Shown: piece by piece, positions 20,027 to 29,807 of the stretch
How positions within the stretch are numbered: the stretch's first letter is position 1
How the letters are laid out: the number at the start of each line of letters is the position of its first letter
NCBI RefSeq assembly: GCF_014297595.2
Contig: NZ_CP060414.2
Span: 1,860,001 to 1,924,000 of the forward strand
Length of the DNA: 64,000 bases
Origin: Neisseria musculi
GTDB lineage: Bacteria; Pseudomonadota; Gammaproteobacteria; Burkholderiales; Neisseriaceae
Direction of reading: 5' to 3'
Translations under genes and position numbers: made by a program
Notes under the pieces: generated by a model
What the model was told of the DNA's origin: nothing
Database searches by the model: none
The model's input: the letters and a program-made list of their open reading frames with translations, nothing else

Positions 20027-21231
20027 CAGTTTTTATGCTCTCTCACACTGGCTGCAAGCAGGCTGATAATGCCGTAAAGCATCAAACCGATAAAAAAAGT
20101 AGCAATGATGTTGTAAACACGGTGGGGTTTCAATGCCATATCGGGGCGGCTCGGCTGCGACACCACTTCGAGATAAAGCTGCTTGCGGTCGGCTTCCGCC
20201 TTGGCACTCTCCAGTGAGGCAATGGCCGCAGCCAGTTGTTTCTCGGCCAGCTCGTTTTCTAAAAACAAACGTTGGTAAGCGGCCGCCTGGGCAGTAATCG
20301 AATTGCCCGAGCCGCCTGAAATCATCTGCATTTGCTGTTTGATTTCCCGCTTCAGGCTCTTTTCACGCGCCTGCAAGCCCGGAATCTGAGGGTTTTCAGG
20401 AGTTACCGCACGCACTTGGTCAAGCTGGGTTTGAATCACAATCAGCTCATCCTGCAATTTAGACACCAAACCCATCTGCGCCTCTGATTGCGCTTTCAAA
20501 TCAAAAATACCGTTTTGGGTACGGTAAACCGCCATCTCTCCTGCCGCTTCTTTAACCCGCTCTTCCGCCACGGCCACATTGTGCTCCGCTTGGGCGATTG
20601 TGTCTTTGCGCGCCCGCTCATTGAGCCTGTTAATCAGCTCTTCACCCCGATTCAGCAACGCCGCATTGATTTTTTGAGAGTCTCCGGCATCAAACGACTC
20701 CACACTCAAAGTAGAAATACCTGAAACGGCATCAAACGCAATATTAACCTTGCCTTTATAATATTGGTAAAAAGCCTCATGGGCACTGTATAAGCCAAAC
20801 CCGTTGAAACGGCTGAAAATATCGCCTTTATCTTCATAAAACGAACGCACCGGAATAGCTTTTTCCAAAGCTGAAAGTGCCGATCTCGAGCTCATGTATT
20901 CACGCACGGTATAAGTGTCGTCCTGCGCACGCGAAAACCCTGCATTCTGCAACAGCGCCCCCAAACCGCCAGACGAAGCCTGATGGCTTGGCGAGCGTAC
21001 CACAAAACTTGATTCAGACACATAACGGTCTGAAGCCCAGACCGAAAAATAAACCAGCGAACAAACCGTTGGAAGAATCACCGTAACCCAAAACAGCCTG
21101 CTGATTTTTTTCACCCGAAACCTTTTCCCTTGCTGCAGCATATCCGCCGCACAGACCGCCTTAGCAGCTGTTGCCTGTTTCACTTCTGCCGACACTTGAG
21201 TATTTTCCGTATCCACTTTTTGCTCAGACAT
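20026..21231 (-). CDS. ctrB: Capsule export inner-membrane/periplasmic protein CtrB
   Basis: KpsE-type polysaccharide co-polymerase family, 401 residues from the ATG at 21231 (MSEQK...); a GTG two codons upstream is the alternative. A transmembrane helix (about residues 50-72) is followed by a long periplasmic alpha-helical coiled region (about 190-345, rich in E/A/K/Q), then the second helix near the C-terminus (VYNIIATFFIGLMLYGI). It bridges the ABC transporter to the outer-membrane channel CtrA. It follows ctrA after 15 bases. Confidence 0.96.
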   Translation of the reverse strand: MSEQKVDTENTQVSAEVKQATAAKAVCAADMLQQGKRFRVKKISRLFWVTVILPTVCSLVYFSVWASDRYVSESSFVVRSPSHQASSGGLGALLQNAGFSRAQDDTYTVREYMSSRSALSALEKAIPVRSFYEDKGDIFSRFNGFGLYSAHEAFYQYYKGKVNIAFDAVSGISTLSVESFDAGDSQKINAALLNRGEELINRLNERARKDTIAQAEHNVAVAEERVKEAAGEMAVYRTQNGIFDLKAQSEAQMGLVSKLQDELIVIQTQLDQVRAVTPENPQIPGLQAREKSLKREIKQQMQMISGGSGNSITAQAAAYQRLFLENELAEKQLAAAIASLESAKAEADRKQLYLEVVSQPSRPDMALKPHRVYNIIATFFIGLMLYGIISLLAASVREHKN

Positions 21232-21246
21232 TTTCACGCTTTCCGG

Positions 21247-22413
21247 TTAATTACCCAAATCATTAATGCTGTTCACACTACTGACAATCGGCGAGAATAC
21301 AAATTGCAAAAATTTCTGAAGCTCTGCCACCGGCGCATTCGACACATACACAATATCTTTATCCCGCATCGAAAAACGCTGCATCCAAAACAGCGAGTTG
21401 GCATCTAAAAGATTGACACGGTAAACTGTCGGCACTTCCATTTCTGAAGCGTAGCCTTTACCCAACCATTTATCCTGCTCTCCCTTCGGCAGCGCAGAAA
21501 CAGGCTGATAGCGGAACACAAACACTCCCTCCGGATTCGAACGCCGATCCTGCAAACCACCCACCACACCGATGGCCTCACCCAAATTCATGCCCTTGGC
21601 CGAAAACTGCACCTGCTGGTTGCGTCCCAACGCGCCCAAAGCCGTAAAACTCAAAGGCTTGGAAAGCAGGGTCAGCACATCCCCCGGGCGCAAGACAATA
21701 TTTTGCCCCGCCTCTGCCGTAACGGTTTCCAATGCAGCCGTGCGCACTATACCGCCGCGCGTAAGCTGCACCGAAATATCCTGCACGCCGCTATCGGTAC
21801 CGCCAACTGCCGCCACCGCATCCAAAACCCGCTCCCGGTGCCCGGTGAGCGGCATACGGATACTGCGACCGGCACGGATTACCGTTACATTACTCGAATT
21901 ATTCTGCGCCACACGCACCATTGCCTGAGGCTGGTTGGCCATTTTTTTCAGACGGCCTACAATTTCCCTGCGTATCCTGTCCGGCGTTTTACCGCTCACC
22001 GCCACATCGCCCAAAAACGGCACAGACACCCTGCCCCGCGTGTCCACAATCTGCGGCGGCAGGCTTACTGTTTGAGCCGAACCCGAGCCCACAGAGTTCA
22101 ATGCCCCGCCAAACAGCACCGCAGGCGCTGCTTCCCACAGCGTAATTTCCAGCACATCCCCCTCCCCCACCGCATCGGCAAAACCCGAATGGCGCGTTGC
22201 CAAATCAGCCAGCGACTGCCCTCTGCCTGCCGCATACAGTGTGGAAATTACCCGCTCGTCCACATCAACCACAGCAACATCAGGCACTGCCGCCTGGCGG
22301 CTTTGATTTTGCAAACTTATCACCTTGGTTTGATTCGGCCCTGAAGTAGGCAAAGCACCACACCCTAAAAGCAGCAATAGAATGCATCCGGCCGGCAACT
22401 GGAAACGCGTCAT
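21247..22413 (-). CDS. ctrA: Capsule export outer-membrane lipoprotein channel CtrA
   Basis: Wza/KpsD-like polysaccharide export protein of 388 residues. I chose the ATG at 22413, because it opens the lipoprotein signal MTRFQLPAGCILLLLLGC; an in-frame upstream start at 22473 would cross the 17-base repeats. The Poly_export domain (about 90-190, EGDVLEITLWEA...VSVPFLGDVAVSGKTPDRIR) is followed by SLBB domains (VTVIRAGRSIRMPLTG...; LRPGDVLTLLSKP). An uptake sequence lies within the gene at about 21948. First gene of ctrABCD. Confidence 0.96.
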   Translation of the reverse strand: MTRFQLPAGCILLLLLGCGALPTSGPNQTKVISLQNQSRQAAVPDVAVVDVDERVISTLYAAGRGQSLADLATRHSGFADAVGEGDVLEITLWEAAPAVLFGGALNSVGSGSAQTVSLPPQIVDTRGRVSVPFLGDVAVSGKTPDRIRREIVGRLKKMANQPQAMVRVAQNNSSNVTVIRAGRSIRMPLTGHRERVLDAVAAVGGTDSGVQDISVQLTRGGIVRTAALETVTAEAGQNIVLRPGDVLTLLSKPLSFTALGALGRNQQVQFSAKGMNLGEAIGVVGGLQDRRSNPEGVFVFRYQPVSALPKGEQDKWLGKGYASEMEVPTVYRVNLLDANSLFWMQRFSMRDKDIVYVSNAPVAELQKFLQFVFSPIVSSVNSINDLGN

Positions 22414-22430
22414 CAACAAACTTTCTCTAT

Positions 22431-22463
22431 ACAAATAGCCAAAAACAACAAATAGCCAAAAAC
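22431..22463. repeat. Two tandem 17-base copies in the ctrA leader
   Basis: ACAAATAGCCAAAAAC occurs at 22431 and again at 22448, exact over 16 bases with period 17, immediately upstream of the ctrA start. Confidence 0.8.
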
Positions 22464-22487
22464 AGACCAACACTTTTTATCGGAGTG

Positions 22488-22527
22488 TTGCGTATTGCAG
22501 CCAAATATTACTGCCTGCAATACGCAA
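22488..22527. promoter_or_regulatory. 13-bp perfect palindrome in the capsule divergent control region
   Basis: TTGCGTATTGCAG (22488-22500) is repeated as its exact complement at 22515-22527 around a 14-base AT-rich centre. It could be an operator or, in the ctrA transcript, a leader hairpin. There is no U-run, so a simple terminator is unlikely. Confidence 0.6.
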
Positions 22528-22564
22528 AGCGGAGTTATTTTAACAAAACAAACCAAACAAACTC

Positions 22565-22583
22565 AAAAAAAAAAAAAAAAAAA
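22565..22583. repeat. Homopolymer A19 tract
   Basis: Nineteen consecutive A residues between the divergent capsule operons, just upstream of the rightward -35 region. It is the longest homopolymer in the window and liable to slippage. Confidence 0.9.
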
Positions 22584-22590
22584 CAATTTT

Positions 22591-22619
22591 TTTCAAAAAC
22601 TCACAAACTGAGTTATAAT
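22591..22619 (+). promoter_or_regulatory. Probable promoter of the capsule synthesis operon
   Basis: A perfect TATAAT lies at 22614-22619, with a weak TTTCAA 17 bases upstream. A poor -35 with a long A-tract directly upstream fits a promoter that depends on an UP element. The transcript would start near 22626, leaving a leader of about 14 bases. Confidence 0.55.
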
Positions 22620-22639
22620 CCCTAGCAATTCAAAAACAT

Positions 22640-23923
22640 ATGACAAAGTTCTACCCGTGTAATACGAAAGGCTGTGCCGTGCAAAAAAACAATAACGCCG
22701 ATAATAGTGCTCTGACATTGACAACATTCAACGATTCATTTGCTTTTAATCCCATAGCGGTATCCCCTCCCCCCGCACGTGCTAAAAAACTGCTGATTGT
22801 ATTCGGCACCCGGCCGGAGGCTATCAAAATGGCCCCTTTAATTGAAGGTTTGAAAAAAAGAAAGGCAGATTTCCGTGTTTGCGTAACTGCCCAACACCGC
22901 CAGATGCTCGACCAAGTGCTTGACTTGTTTGAAATCATACCCGATTATGATTTGGACATTATGAGCAGCAAACAAACATTATCTACTGTAAATTCTGCTA
23001 TTTTAGAAAAAATCCAGCCTATCTTAGACGACTACAAACCCGATGTTGTTTTTGTACACGGCGATACTGCCACCACCTTGGCAACTGCTTTAGCCGCCTA
23101 TTACAACCAAATCGATATCGCCCATATCGAGGCAGGTTTGCGCACCAACGATATTTATTCCCCCTGGCCCGAAGAAGGAAACCGCAAACTTACCGGCGCT
23201 ATCGCCAAATATCATTTCGCGCCCACCGAAAGCACCAAAAACAATCTGTTTCGTGAAGGCGTTCCCCTCTCAAGCATATATGTAACCGGAAATACCGTTA
23301 TCGATGCCCTGTTTCTTACCTGCTGCAAAATCGACAGCAATAAAGAATTGATGCAGCAATATGCAGAGCGTTTCTCTTTTTTAGGCAGCGGTAAAATCAT
23401 TTTGATTACCGGCCACCGAAGGGAAAATTTCGGAGAAGGTTTTGAAAACATCTGCCAAGCGGTTTCCAAACTGGCAGATCAACACACTGATGTGCAATTC
23501 GTTTACCCCGTGCACCTGAATCCCAATGTGCGTGAGCCCGTAAACCGCCTGCTTAGCGGCAAACACAACGTCCATCTGATAGAGCCTTTGGACTATTTGG
23601 CTTTTGTTTATCTGATGAGAATGTCGTATCTGATTCTTACCGATTCCGGCGGTATTCAAGAAGAAGCCCCTTCTTTAGGCAAACCTGTACTGGTGATGCG
23701 CGATACAACAGAACGCCCCGAGGCAGTGGCGGCAGGTACCGTTAAATTGGTCGGCACATCTCAAGAAGTGATTATCGAGCAAGTAAACCGGCTGCTTGCC
23801 GACTCTGCCGAATACGCAAAAATGGCCGATGCACATAACCCTTATGGCAACGGAACAGCTGCGGATCAGATTTTGTCGGTATTTACCCAACCGGCAGAAA
23901 CCGAACAACAACTTGCCATTTAA
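22640..23923 (+). CDS. wecB: UDP-N-acetylglucosamine 2-epimerase (non-hydrolysing)
   Basis: The WecB/MnaA family interconverts UDP-GlcNAc and UDP-ManNAc. [58 protein letters not shown] and [26 protein letters not shown] are family signatures. The frame from the ATG at 22640 gives 427 residues, with about 48 residues ahead of the usual start. No clear ribosome-binding site precedes 22640, whereas AAAGG precedes a GTG at 22679, so the real start may be there. First gene of capsule region A; it supplies UDP-ManNAc to the next enzyme. Confidence 0.93.
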   Translation: MTKFYPCNTKGCAVQKNNNADNSALTLTTFNDSFAFNPIAVSPPPARAKKLLIVFGTRPEAIKMAPLIEGLKKRKADFRVCVTAQHRQMLDQVLDLFEIIPDYDLDIMSSKQTLSTVNSAILEKIQPILDDYKPDVVFVHGDTATTLATALAAYYNQIDIAHIEAGLRTNDIYSPWPEEGNRKLTGAIAKYHFAPTESTKNNLFREGVPLSSIYVTGNTVIDALFLTCCKIDSNKELMQQYAERFSFLGSGKIILITGHRRENFGEGFENICQAVSKLADQHTDVQFVYPVHLNPNVREPVNRLLSGKHNVHLIEPLDYLAFVYLMRMSYLILTDSGGIQEEAPSLGKPVLVMRDTTERPEAVAAGTVKLVGTSQEVIIEQVNRLLADSAEYAKMADAHNPYGNGTAADQILSVFTQPAETEQQLAI

Positions 23924-23936
23924 CGAGGAAAGCGCA

Positions 23937-25205
23937 ATGCAACCTTTTCAAACTATTTCCGTTATCGGTTTGGGCTACATCGGCCTGCCCACTGCGGCTG
24001 CTTTTGCCGGCCACGGCGTAAAAGTTATCGGCGTAGATATCAACCAGCATGCAGTAGATACGATTAATCAAGGAAAAATCCACATTGTCGAGCCCGATTT
24101 GGACACTGCCGTGCACCAATGCGTCAGCAGCGGCACACTCAAAGCCACCTTATCCCCCGAGCCTGCCGAAGCATTTTTAATCGCCGTACCCACTCCGTTT
24201 AAAGGCAACAATTACGAACCTGATTTAAGCTATATCGAAGCCGCCTGCAACGCCATCGCTCCTGTTTTGAAAAAAGGCGACTTAGTGATTTTAGAATCCA
24301 CCTCTCCCGTTGGCGCCACCGAACAAATGTCCGGCTGGCTGGCCGCAGAACGCCCGGATTTAAGTTTTCCCCAACAAAAAGGTGAAGACTCCGATATCCG
24401 AATCGCCCACTGCCCCGAGCGCGTACTCCCCGGCCAAGTGATGCGGGAATTGATTGAAAACGACCGCATTATCGGCGGCATGACTTCTAAATGTTCGGAA
24501 CAAGCCGCAGCCTTATATAAAATTTTTGTAAAAGGCAGCTGCATTATCACCAATGCCCGCACGGCCGAAATGTGCAAACTGACCGAAAACTCGTTCCGAG
24601 ATGTAAACATCGCCTTTGCCAACGAGCTTTCCATTATCTGCGACAAACTGGATATCAACGTGTGGGAATTGATCTCACTGGCCAACCACCACCCCCGCGT
24701 CAATATTCTGCAACCGGGCTGCGGCGTAGGCGGTCATTGTATCGCCGTTGATCCGTGGTTTATCGTGAATAAAACACCCGACCTGGCCAAACTCATCCAC
24801 ACCGCGCGTTTGGTAAACGATGGCAAGCCCGAATGGGTTATCAACAAAATCAACAACGCAGTAATTGAAGCCTTGCAGAAAAACCCCGGCAAAACCATAG
24901 CCGACATCAAAATTGCCTGCATGGGATTGGCATTCAAACCCGATATCGATGATTTGCGCGAAAGCCCTGCCTTAAAGATTACCGAGCAACTGGCCGAGAA
25001 ATACCCCAATCAGATTTTGGCCGTCGAACCAAACGTTGAAACCCTGCCTGCCAAACTTGCGGCCAAAAACATCCGCCACACCAAACTGGACAAAGCATTG
25101 GCAGAAGCCGATGTTTTAGTGGTTTTGGTTGACCATAAAGAATTTAAAAACATTCAGACGGCCTCTGTAGATTCCGTGGTGGTTGATACTAAAGGTATTT
25201 GGTAG
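23937..25205 (+). CDS. wecC: UDP-N-acetyl-D-mannosamine dehydrogenase
   Basis: NAD-dependent four-electron oxidation of UDP-ManNAc to UDP-ManNAcA. The protein has 422 residues; I chose the ATG at 23937 behind ACGAGGAAAG, 13 bases after wecB. ISVIGLGYIGLPTAAAFAG is the Rossmann motif, AVPTPFKG and CKLTENSFRDVNIAFANEL hold the catalytic Lys/Asn region, and LQPGCGVGGHCIAVDPWF contains the nucleophile Cys. Together with the epimerase it shows that N-acetylmannosaminuronic acid is a precursor of the capsule, as known for meningococcal serogroups I and K and Haemophilus types d and e. Confidence 0.95.
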   Translation: MQPFQTISVIGLGYIGLPTAAAFAGHGVKVIGVDINQHAVDTINQGKIHIVEPDLDTAVHQCVSSGTLKATLSPEPAEAFLIAVPTPFKGNNYEPDLSYIEAACNAIAPVLKKGDLVILESTSPVGATEQMSGWLAAERPDLSFPQQKGEDSDIRIAHCPERVLPGQVMRELIENDRIIGGMTSKCSEQAAALYKIFVKGSCIITNARTAEMCKLTENSFRDVNIAFANELSIICDKLDINVWELISLANHHPRVNILQPGCGVGGHCIAVDPWFIVNKTPDLAKLIHTARLVNDGKPEWVINKINNAVIEALQKNPGKTIADIKIACMGLAFKPDIDDLRESPALKITEQLAEKYPNQILAVEPNVETLPAKLAAKNIRHTKLDKALAEADVLVVLVDHKEFKNIQTASVDSVVVDTKGIW

Positions 25206-25361
25206 ATTTTTGCCAATCGCAACATGCCAAACTCAGATTACCGCCAATCAAGCGATACCGGTATCCCTTGCCGCCGGAACCGCACGCCCTATTAAAGTTG
25301 CAGACAATAAAATAAAAATTATTCTAATGTTTAATAAATAGAATAATGCCGAGCCAGCCAT

Positions 25362-27425
25362 ATGAATAAAATAAATTTAGATGATTTGAAACGTTATTTC
25401 CAACAGGAAAATATACAGCTCGATGATGAACAGCTTGAGAAAACCATAAAATGGCTTGCAAAGTTTTCAGACGGCGTTCAAACAGATCAAGAAAAAAAAA
25501 TCCATCAGCTGCAAGACGAGCTGTATCATTTGCGTATCGAAAAAAGCAAATACCAACTGCTGGTAACCCAACGTTTTCAAGACAGGCATAACCAAACGAT
25601 TGCTTATCAATTCGGCCGTCTGATACTGGATTTTTTTAAAAACCCCATCCGCAACTTTATTACCCCCAATGCCCTATTGTCGATTTACATACAACATTTA
25701 AATCGCAAAGCGAGAAAAAATCCACTCAGCTCTTTTGAGCAAAAATGTAAAAAATGGTTTGGACACCTGGATGCTCCGAAACCGATAGATAATACATTTG
25801 AAGCTTTAATACACCCCGCTGCTTCCCTATTGAAACAACAGGATATTGCGGCAACAGTATCAACAACCGGCATACCGGCTGCACAACGCAAAATACTGAA
25901 ACGCAATTTTGCCCACAAAAAAGCCAAAGAACTTAAAGTTGCCATTATTTTAGACGAATTCAGTTTCAACTCCTTTAAAGACGAATTTACGCCACTGATT
26001 ATTACTCCGAATAATTGGAAAATCGTTTTTGCACAGCAAAAGCCCGACTTATTTTTCTGCGAATCTGCTTGGAGCGGCACAGACAGCGTAACCAGACCTT
26101 GGAAAGGAAAAATCTATGCCAGTGTGAATTTTCCAAAAGAAAACCGTAACGAATTGCTCGAAATCTTAGATTATTGCCATACTCACGGTATCCCGACCAT
26201 ATTTTGGAATAAAGAAGACCCGGCTCATTATTCCGACCGTATTCACGACTTTGTGAAAACGGCCTGCCTTTTCGACTTTGTTTTTACAACCGCCCAAGAA
26301 TGTGTAGAGCAATACAAACAGGAATACGGTCTTGAGAATGTGTATGCGCTACCGTTTGCAACCAATCCGGCCATTTTCAACCCTATAGATAACCCTCAAA
26401 CGCCCCGTACGGAAAAAATGGTGTTTGCAGGGAGCTGGTATGCGAACCATATCAATCGTTCCCAAACAATGCACCAACTGTTTGACAATTTAATCGACAG
26501 CGGCTACGAATTGGAGTTTTACAACCGTTACTACGGCAACGATGACCCAAACCATTTAATCCCCGAACAATATCGTCAGTATGAAAAGCCGAACGTTCCC
26601 AATGAAGAAACTGCCCGGCTATACAAATCCAGCCTGTTCGGCTTGAATCTGAATACGGTAACCGACTCCGAAACCATGTTTGCCCGGCGCGTTTTCGAGC
26701 TCATGTCCAGCAACACATTAGTCGTGTCCAACCATTCCAAAGGAATGGAAAAGATGTTTGGCAGCAATGTGGTTTTTCTAGACTCTGAACCCGGCCGTCT
26801 GAAAACCTTAAATCAAGAAGAAATCGAGCGGATAAGGGAAGAAAACCTCAATAATGTTTTAGCAAACCACACTTATCAAAAACGGTTTGAAAATATTTTG
26901 AATACCGTGGGTATTATTTATAACCAAGAGCAAGAAAAAGTTACTCTAACGGTAAAAATATCAGATGCAAGGCAATTGCAGGAAGAAATCCGCATATTCA
27001 AGCAGAAATTTGGCGGCGATAAATACCGTCTGCTTGCAATCTTGACAGATGCCATTTCCGATTTAGACGCAGCAGAGCTTTACTCAACATTCAATTATCA
27101 GAAAATCAATATTTTGGCAGAGTCTTATGTTTACCGCTACGGAAATGAGCATTCTCAATATTTGGAAACCCCATATTTTGCTTTAACCGACAGCTTGGAA
27201 AACTTACAACATGCTTTTATTGAAAAAGCACTATTACACAGCAGCTATATTCAAGACAATTATATTGCACTTACAGCCCATAAAAAACAAAAATATATAT
27301 TTGAATCCAAAATGAAAATGAACCATATTTTTGCATCCGCACAAAAATTCACCGAAGCCATAACTCATTTCGGCCAAACAATGGATTACCCTATTTACTA
27401 TATCAGCAAACAGGAGAATGAATGA
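25362..27425 (+). CDS. Glycosyltransferase, CgeB-like GT-B fold, with long N- and C-terminal extensions
   Basis: A 687-residue protein. Residues 1-75 are charged, with a likely coiled coil (QEKKIHQLQDELYHLRIEKSKYQ). The central part (about 190-530) is a CgeB/Glyco_trans_1_2 type transferase: LFFCESAWSG, PTIFWNKEDPAHY, VFAGSWYANHINRS and LNLNTVTDSETMFARRVFELMSSN. These blocks recur in the gene at 32331, so the two are paralogues. The last ~150 residues (EKVTLTVKISDARQLQEE...) are not recognised. An A9 run at 25492-25500 lies at codons 44-47. The stop overlaps the start of the next gene. Linkage and sugar donor are unknown. Confidence 0.75.
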   Translation: MNKINLDDLKRYFQQENIQLDDEQLEKTIKWLAKFSDGVQTDQEKKIHQLQDELYHLRIEKSKYQLLVTQRFQDRHNQTIAYQFGRLILDFFKNPIRNFITPNALLSIYIQHLNRKARKNPLSSFEQKCKKWFGHLDAPKPIDNTFEALIHPAASLLKQQDIAATVSTTGIPAAQRKILKRNFAHKKAKELKVAIILDEFSFNSFKDEFTPLIITPNNWKIVFAQQKPDLFFCESAWSGTDSVTRPWKGKIYASVNFPKENRNELLEILDYCHTHGIPTIFWNKEDPAHYSDRIHDFVKTACLFDFVFTTAQECVEQYKQEYGLENVYALPFATNPAIFNPIDNPQTPRTEKMVFAGSWYANHINRSQTMHQLFDNLIDSGYELEFYNRYYGNDDPNHLIPEQYRQYEKPNVPNEETARLYKSSLFGLNLNTVTDSETMFARRVFELMSSNTLVVSNHSKGMEKMFGSNVVFLDSEPGRLKTLNQEEIERIREENLNNVLANHTYQKRFENILNTVGIIYNQEQEKVTLTVKISDARQLQEEIRIFKQKFGGDKYRLLAILTDAISDLDAAELYSTFNYQKINILAESYVYRYGNEHSQYLETPYFALTDSLENLQHAFIEKALLHSSYIQDNYIALTAHKKQKYIFESKMKMNHIFASAQKFTEAITHFGQTMDYPIYYISKQENE

Positions 27426-29788
27426 TGGATATCAGTATTATCATTCCTTGTTACAATGCTATCGGAAAAATAGAAGCATGTATTGCCTCCCTAAAGCAAA
27501 TTGATTATCCCGACTCACAATATGAAATTATTTTTGTAGATGATTGCTCCAAAGACGGCACGTTGGCATACCTGAATGAGCAGGCGGCACAACATCCTAA
27601 TTGGAAAATATTGCAAATGAGCCAAAATAGCGGCTCCCCTTCCGAACCCCGTAATCTCGGTGTTTCTCATGCCTTAGGTGAATACATTTTTTTTCTTGAT
27701 TGTGATGATGAAATTTTTAGTGATACATTAGCTGTACATATACAGGCCTCACAGCAGAAAAATGCAGATATTGTACGCGGCTATCTTATTGTCAATGATG
27801 GTAACAAACGTTTTCCTGCCAATCGGATTTTAGAAAACCTCGATAGCCTGAATAAACGTGAAATCATTGAAACCATTATCCGCAAACAAAGTACAACCGT
27901 ACCCAGCCTGATTAAACACAGCCTGCTGAAAAAGCATCAGATTACATGGCGTTCCGATCTCAAGATGGGGGAGGATACAATTTATTTGGCCGATGTATTA
28001 TCTGTTGCGGATAATGTTATTTATATCGATCATCCAACATTTATTTATAACAAAAAAATTAATGAAGAAGCCTCTTCAACGCAGAGTTATGGTTCCCGCG
28101 AGCTAAAAAACCATTTAACCGTTTGGCAAACAGCCCAAGAGAAGCTCGCAAAGCAGGGCGTAGATTATTATGCAGTCCGCCTGCAAGTCGGTTTACAAAC
28201 TGCAATCCAATCCATAATAGCCTATAACCGTTTTGACATTAGCAAAAAAGACTTTGCCGAACTTTCAGACTTTATCAATAAAAACAAAAAATTAATTGAA
28301 AGTTTCAACTACAATAAACGAGTTAAAGATATATTAAAAGAAATCTACCATAAAAACTATTTAGGTTTTCTTGAAGCAATCAAACTCAGAATGGTCGTAG
28401 CAGGTTATGACTTGAAATTTATCACCCCCGTTTTACCAAAATTGAAACAATACTACCAAATCCGCATAGACGAATGGGCAGGACACAACTCACACGATGA
28501 ACAATACAGTGAAAACTGCCTAAAATGGGCTGAAATCATCTTCTGCGAATGGATGCTGGGTAACGCGGTATGGTATAGCCAACGGATTAAAGAAAACCAA
28601 AAACTTTTTATCCGTATGCACCGTTTTGAACTGACAACTCCTTGGTTCAAACAAATAGACTTTACAAGAGTCAACCGCGTGTTTGCAGTATCACTATATT
28701 TCTTTGAAAAATTGATAGAATATACCCGTATTCCCCGATCGCAAGCCTGCCTGCTGCCCAATTATTTAAACAGCAATGATTATGATCGTTCTGAAAATGA
28801 AGAAAAGCTCTTCAATCTCGGGATTATCGGCACCCTACCCTCTCGGAAAGGTTATCTGAATGCATTAAAATTATTGAATAATCTTGTGCAAAAAAATAAA
28901 AAATACCGTTTATACGTTTACGGAAAAATGCCTGAAGAATTGCCTTGGATAAAAAACAATCCAGAAGAAATGGCTTATTTTAATGAGTGTAAACAATTTA
29001 TTAAACAAAACAATCTAAGCCAACACGTTATCATTAAAGGTTGGGTAAATGTTAAAACAGAATTAAAAAATATCGGTTTTATTCTATCCACCAGTGATAA
29101 TGAAAAGATCCCGGAAAGCTTTCATATTGCTCCGGCAGATGGCTTTTCTGCAGGAAACCAAGGCGTATTATTGAATTGGAATGGCGCAGAATATATCTAT
29201 CCCCCCAAATATATATTCGACTCACTTGAGCTCATGGCAGAACATATTTATGCCCAAAATACATTAAATAAATTCAACTGCTACAATCAACAAGGTTTAG
29301 AACTTATTCAAGATCGTTACTCCGTAGAGGCCTTTGTCAAGCAGCTTCGGCGACAGTTCCACATTTCTGCAACCTTGTTCCCGACTGCACCGGCACCAAA
29401 AGAGGAAGATGCAGTAAATCGTAACTGCCTTATAGAAATTAACAACCACAAGCTTACTTCCGAAGGTATTGTTATCGAATTGCCGAAAGAAGCGCAAAGC
29501 AACTGTAAATTAATCTTGGAATACCGCCTAAAGCTTTCTGCCAACACCAAAGTTAATGCCGCTTTAGTTGCCCTTAAATCAGCCAATACAGAACCTGTAC
29601 CGGGATTTAAGCCGTCTGATCTTAAAGAAATCGGTCTGTACAAATATCTGAATACAACGGTCAGCGGACAAAGCCATTTTTTAGAAATAACATTATCTAA
29701 AGCCAACATAGTTGAGCAATTAAAATTAATTTTATGGCACAAAGATGCAGATATTGAATTAATAAATATTAATTTAATAAAACTTTAA
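27422..29788 (+). CDS. Bifunctional capsule glycosyltransferase: GT2 domain, GT4-like domain and C-terminal beta module
   Basis: A 788-residue fusion. The N-terminal GT-A domain (about 1-230) opens MMDISIIIPCYNAIGKIEACI, with EIIFVDDCSKDGT and the DxD-type block YIFFLDCDDE. The middle (about 310-460) is helical. A GT-B-like part (about 455-640) has LGIIGTLPSRKGYLNALKLL, YRLYVYGKMPEEL and IIKGWVNVKTELKNIGFILSTSDNEKIPESFHIAPADG. The last ~120 residues are beta-rich and share the pattern IG-aromatic/Leu-aromatic-KY with the next two proteins. It may use either ATG of ATGATG at 27422/27425, with AGGAG upstream. The fused two-domain architecture is common for capsule polymerases of two-sugar repeats, so this is the best polymerase candidate. 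The gene is strikingly AT-rich and has no full uptake sequence. Confidence 0.8.
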   Translation: MMDISIIIPCYNAIGKIEACIASLKQIDYPDSQYEIIFVDDCSKDGTLAYLNEQAAQHPNWKILQMSQNSGSPSEPRNLGVSHALGEYIFFLDCDDEIFSDTLAVHIQASQQKNADIVRGYLIVNDGNKRFPANRILENLDSLNKREIIETIIRKQSTTVPSLIKHSLLKKHQITWRSDLKMGEDTIYLADVLSVADNVIYIDHPTFIYNKKINEEASSTQSYGSRELKNHLTVWQTAQEKLAKQGVDYYAVRLQVGLQTAIQSIIAYNRFDISKKDFAELSDFINKNKKLIESFNYNKRVKDILKEIYHKNYLGFLEAIKLRMVVAGYDLKFITPVLPKLKQYYQIRIDEWAGHNSHDEQYSENCLKWAEIIFCEWMLGNAVWYSQRIKENQKLFIRMHRFELTTPWFKQIDFTRVNRVFAVSLYFFEKLIEYTRIPRSQACLLPNYLNSNDYDRSENEEKLFNLGIIGTLPSRKGYLNALKLLNNLVQKNKKYRLYVYGKMPEELPWIKNNPEEMAYFNECKQFIKQNNLSQHVIIKGWVNVKTELKNIGFILSTSDNEKIPESFHIAPADGFSAGNQGVLLNWNGAEYIYPPKYIFDSLELMAEHIYAQNTLNKFNCYNQQGLELIQDRYSVEAFVKQLRRQFHISATLFPTAPAPKEEDAVNRNCLIEINNHKLTSEGIVIELPKEAQSNCKLILEYRLKLSANTKVNAALVALKSANTEPVPGFKPSDLKEIGLYKYLNTTVSGQSHFLEITLSKANIVEQLKLILWHKDADIELININLIKL

Positions 29789-29807
29789 CTAATCAGTAGA
29801 GGTTGAT

